Source: Betaproteobacteria bacterium
GTDB lineage: Bacteria > Pseudomonadota > Gammaproteobacteria > Burkholderiales > SG8-39
Direction of reading: 5' to 3'
NCBI GenBank assembly: GCA_011391185.1
Contig: JAABRB010000095.1
Coordinates: 1-10,304, forward strand
DNA: 10,304 bases
The notes under the pieces are model-generated. The model searched no databases. It was given only the letters and a program-made list of their open reading frames with translations, and had not been told where the DNA came from. Below, piece by piece: positions 8,469 to 10,304 of this stretch; the stretch's first letter is position 1, and each line of letters starts with the position of its first letter. The translations under genes were made by a program, and so were the position numbers.

Positions 8469-9980
8469 ATGAACGAGACCTACCTGATTGCGGCGACCCT
8501 CGGCATTGTCCTGCTCCTGGTGCTGGTGCTCCAGATCGTCATCATCGGGCGCCAGTTGCGGGGCAGTGCGGACCTGCGTGCGCGGCTGGAGGCGATCGGC
8601 CAGATGGGTGACCGGCAGGAGCGGGATCTCCGAGACGAGCTCGGACGCGCCAGGCAGGAGACCGCCGAGGCGGCTCGCGCGGGGCGCGCCGAGCTCGGCG
8701 ATGCAATGGAGCGATTCGGACACTCCGTGCGGGACCAGCTGACGCAGATCGCCACCGTCCAGACGGGTCAGATCGACGGTTTCGGGCAGAGCCTCGCGTC
8801 ACTCACCAAGGCGAACGAAGCGAAGCTCGAGGGTGTGCGGACCACGGTCGACGACAAGCTGCGCCTCGCCCAGCAGGACGCACGCCAGGGTCGGGAGGAG
8901 ACCGCGAACTCGCTGCGGCGTTTCGGCGAAGCCCTCAACCAGCAGCTCGCCAGCGTGAGCCAATCGAGCGAGGCGCGGCTGAAGGAGCTGCGCGAGACGA
9001 TCGACGGCCGCCTGGAGAAAATCCAGCAGGACAATGCGCAGAAGCTCGAGCAGATACGCGTCACCGTCGACGAGAAGCTGCACGCCACGCTGGAACAGCG
9101 TCTGGGCGAGTCGTTCAAGCTGGTAAGCGATCGTCTCGAACAGGTGCACAAGGGCCTGGGCGAGATGCAGTCGCTGGCAGTCGGGGTGGGCGACCTGAAA
9201 CGGGTGCTCACGAATGTGAAGACGCGTGGCACCTGGGGCGAGGTGCAGCTCGGCAGCCTGCTGGAGCAGGTGCTGACGCCGGAGCAGTACGAGCAGAACG
9301 TCGCCACTGTTCCCGGCAGCCGCGAGCGCGTCGAGTTCGCCATCCGTCTGCCGGGGCGGGACGATGACGGCTCGCCAGTCTGGTTGCCGGTCGACGCAAA
9401 ATTTCCGCTGGAGGACTACCAGCGCCTGCAGGAAGCGCAGGAGCGCGCCGACCACGACGAGATCGAGAGCGCGGCCAGGGCGCTGGAGAGCCGGCTGCGC
9501 GAGGAGGCGCGGACCATACGCGACAAGTATATTTCGCCGCCGCACACCACCGACTTCGGCCTCCTGTATTTGCCGACCGAAGGGCTCTACGCCGAAGTGC
9601 TGCGGCGGCCCGGATTGGTGGAGGCCCTGCAGCGCGATCACCGGGTGTCCATCGCCGGACCGACCACATTGCTCGCAATGCTGAACAGCCTCCAGATGGG
9701 CTTTCGCACGCTCGCAATCGAAAAGCGCTCGAGCGAGGTGTGGACGCTGCTCGGTGCCGTAAAGGGGGAGTTCGGAAAATTCGGCGAGGTGCTGGCCAGA
9801 ACGCGGCAGCAGCTTCAGGCGGTGACGAACTCGATCGTGTCCGCAGAGACCCGCACCCGCCAGATGGAGCGCAAGCTGAAGGACGTCGAGGTGCTGCCGG
9901 AGCGGCAGGCGAAGAAGCTGATCGAAACCGCGCCCGACGACGCGCTATCCGACGACGCGGAGTCCGGCGCGTCGGGTTAG
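8469..9980 (+). CDS. rmuC: DNA recombination protein RmuC
   Basis: RmuC proteins carry a restriction-endonuclease-like fold and in E. coli limit rearrangements at short inverted repeats; their biochemical substrate is not settled. This 503-residue protein shows the family layout. A single hydrophobic helix (about 5-27) anchors it to the inner membrane. A long charged, heptad-like region (about 35-240) should form a coiled coil. The conserved core contains TRGTWGEVQL (from 252), PVDAKFPLEDYQRL (D309-Y317 at its centre) and LLYLPTEGLYAEV (from 365). The tail (about 485-503) is acidic and disordered. Length is normal. The start ATG has no ribosome binding site, but the membrane helix begins right after it and no better start is seen. 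It is transcribed away from the ligase operon across a 101-bp gap and is followed by palindromic repeats. Confidence 0.96.
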   Translation: MNETYLIAATLGIVLLLVLVLQIVIIGRQLRGSADLRARLEAIGQMGDRQERDLRDELGRARQETAEAARAGRAELGDAMERFGHSVRDQLTQIATVQTGQIDGFGQSLASLTKANEAKLEGVRTTVDDKLRLAQQDARQGREETANSLRRFGEALNQQLASVSQSSEARLKELRETIDGRLEKIQQDNAQKLEQIRVTVDEKLHATLEQRLGESFKLVSDRLEQVHKGLGEMQSLAVGVGDLKRVLTNVKTRGTWGEVQLGSLLEQVLTPEQYEQNVATVPGSRERVEFAIRLPGRDDDGSPVWLPVDAKFPLEDYQRLQEAQERADHDEIESAARALESRLREEARTIRDKYISPPHTTDFGLLYLPTEGLYAEVLRRPGLVEALQRDHRVSIAGPTTLLAMLNSLQMGFRTLAIEKRSSEVWTLLGAVKGEFGKFGEVLARTRQQLQAVTNSIVSAETRTRQMERKLKDVEVLPERQAKKLIETAPDDALSDDAESGASG

Positions 9981-9995
9981 GAAGGATTGCTTTTT

Positions 9996-10041
9996 CGCCT
10001 CCTTTTCAAGGAGGGGTGGCTGCGAAGCAGACGGGGTGGTT
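9996..10041. repeat. Palindromic repeat element, left-half copy after rmuC
   Basis: It starts 16 bp after the rmuC stop. The left hairpin reads CGCCTCC to GGAGGGG (9996-10016), with one base changed relative to the uvrA copies. It is followed by TGGCTGCGAAGCAGAC and GGGGTGGTT (10033-10041). This arrangement closely matches uvrA copy 3 (2349-2395), which links the intergenic and intragenic copies as one family. As an RNA hairpin it could also help end or stabilise the rmuC transcript, although no T-run follows. Confidence 0.85.
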
Positions 10042-10150
10042 CGCGCCAGCGCCCGATTTTCAAGGAGGGGTCCGCCCGTAGGGCGGGGGGTGGTTGAGGT
10101 CTTCGATTCGCGCTGCCACCACCCCGTCCGCTGCGCGTCCACCCCGCCCG

Positions 10151-10174
10151 GCCCGAAGCACGGAGGCTTCGGGC
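10151..10174. repeat. Perfect 9-bp inverted repeat
   Basis: GCCCGAAGC (10151-10159) and GCTTCGGGC (10166-10174) are perfect inverted repeats around a 6-base loop. The stem resembles the CGGGCGAAGCCCG stem inside uvrA copies 1 and 2, so it may be a rearranged part of the same element. No T-run follows, so an intrinsic terminator is not supported. Confidence 0.7.
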
Positions 10175-10186
10175 GTTCAGCGGCTC

Positions 10187-10206
10187 GCACGTGCACAGGC
10201 ACGTGC
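10187..10206. repeat. Duplicated 8-bp palindrome GCACGTGC
   Basis: GCACGTGC occurs twice (10187-10194 and 10199-10206), separated by ACAG. Each copy is its own reverse complement, so the pair can form one 8-bp hairpin with a 4-base loop or act as two symmetric protein-binding sites. Its position about 100 bp before the next start codon is compatible with an operator, but its location within a repeat block makes a hairpin part more likely. Confidence 0.5.
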
Positions 10207-10287
10207 TTCGAAACCCCGCCTCACCCTCGAAGAGGAGGGGAGAAATTCGCTGCGATCGATTATCCTGTTGCGCAATTGAACCTGCGC

Positions 10288-10304
10288 AGGAGGACAGTCG
10301 CATG
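10288..10304 (+). promoter_or_regulatory. Ribosome binding site and start codon of the next gene
   Basis: A perfect AGGAGG (10288-10293) is followed after eight bases by ATG at 10302-10304, where the window ends. This is very probably the start of a plus-strand gene, but none of its product is visible. The first half of the AGGAGG lies in a perfect 10-bp palindrome CCTGCGCAGG (10281-10290). Confidence 0.7.

Larger units (their letters stand above)
10057..10240. repeat. Decayed, expanded copy of the palindromic repeat element
   Basis: The left end is truncated to TTTTCAAGGAGGGG (10057-10070). A 6-bp stem CCGCCC/GGGCGG with loop GTA follows (10072-10086), then GGGGTGGT (10087-10094) pairing with ACCACCCC (10118-10125). 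The right end is CTCGAAGAGGAGGGG (10226-10240), like the right ends in uvrA. Between them lie two further hairpins (10151-10174 and 10187-10206), so the element is longer than the 107-bp core in uvrA. No gene is visible in 9981-10301; this block fills most of it. Confidence 0.75.

Noticed and set aside
8368..8469. Longer N-terminus of the acyl-CoA synthetase starting at 8469
   Set aside because: The extra 34 residues overlap the divergent promoter region, lack a ribosome binding site and do not resemble the family; ATG 8367 has a good ribosome binding site.
9750..10250. Small coding frames around the repeats after rmuC (for example 9945-10202 and 9977-10303 on the minus strand, 10094-10279 on the plus strand)
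   Set aside because: They translate palindromic repeat DNA, lack ribosome binding sites and recognisable domains, and some run into the rmuC 3' end.

Overview
The window is a GC-rich stretch of bacterial chromosome with dense, ordinary housekeeping-type genes. A tandem (double-length) UvrA, an RmuC with an N-terminal membrane anchor, and short intergenic gaps suggest a proteobacterium, most likely a betaproteobacterium or a close gammaproteobacterial relative. That placement is inference from gene content and composition; there is no rRNA or other marker gene here. I see no phage, transposase, CRISPR array, tRNA or rRNA.

Layout. (1) Positions 2-5167, plus strand: the 3' part of a very large uvrA-type gene. 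It encodes two UvrA modules fused head to tail, and the beginning of module 1 lies upstream of the window. The linker between the modules is made of about 2.4 copies of a 120-bp palindromic repeat read in frame. (2) Positions 5168-5204: a 37-bp gap between convergent genes, with no clear terminator. (3) Positions 5205-8367, minus strand: a compact three-gene set that reads, in transcription order, acyl-CoA synthetase-like AMP ligase, small HExxH protein, then metallo-beta-lactamase-fold hydrolase. The gaps are 16 and 30 bp, so this is probably one operon. (4) Positions 8368-8468: a divergent promoter region. (5) Positions 8469-9980, plus strand: rmuC, apparently with a leaderless or nearly leaderless transcript. 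(6) Positions 9981-10301: about 320 bp without a gene, mostly decayed copies of the same palindromic repeat plus extra hairpins. It ends in a strong ribosome binding site and an ATG at the very end of the window, where the next gene begins.

How the parts relate. UvrA recognises DNA damage in nucleotide excision repair, and RmuC is a nuclease-fold protein linked to genome stability. They lie on either side of the unrelated ligase operon and are not co-transcribed with each other in this window. The most interesting signal is the palindromic repeat family, which occurs both between genes (after rmuC) and inside a coding sequence (uvrA). In uvrA its 120-bp period (40 codons) keeps the frame open and creates a Pro/Gly/Ala-rich linker between two ATPase modules. 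I see no evidence of a complete new defence or biosynthetic system.
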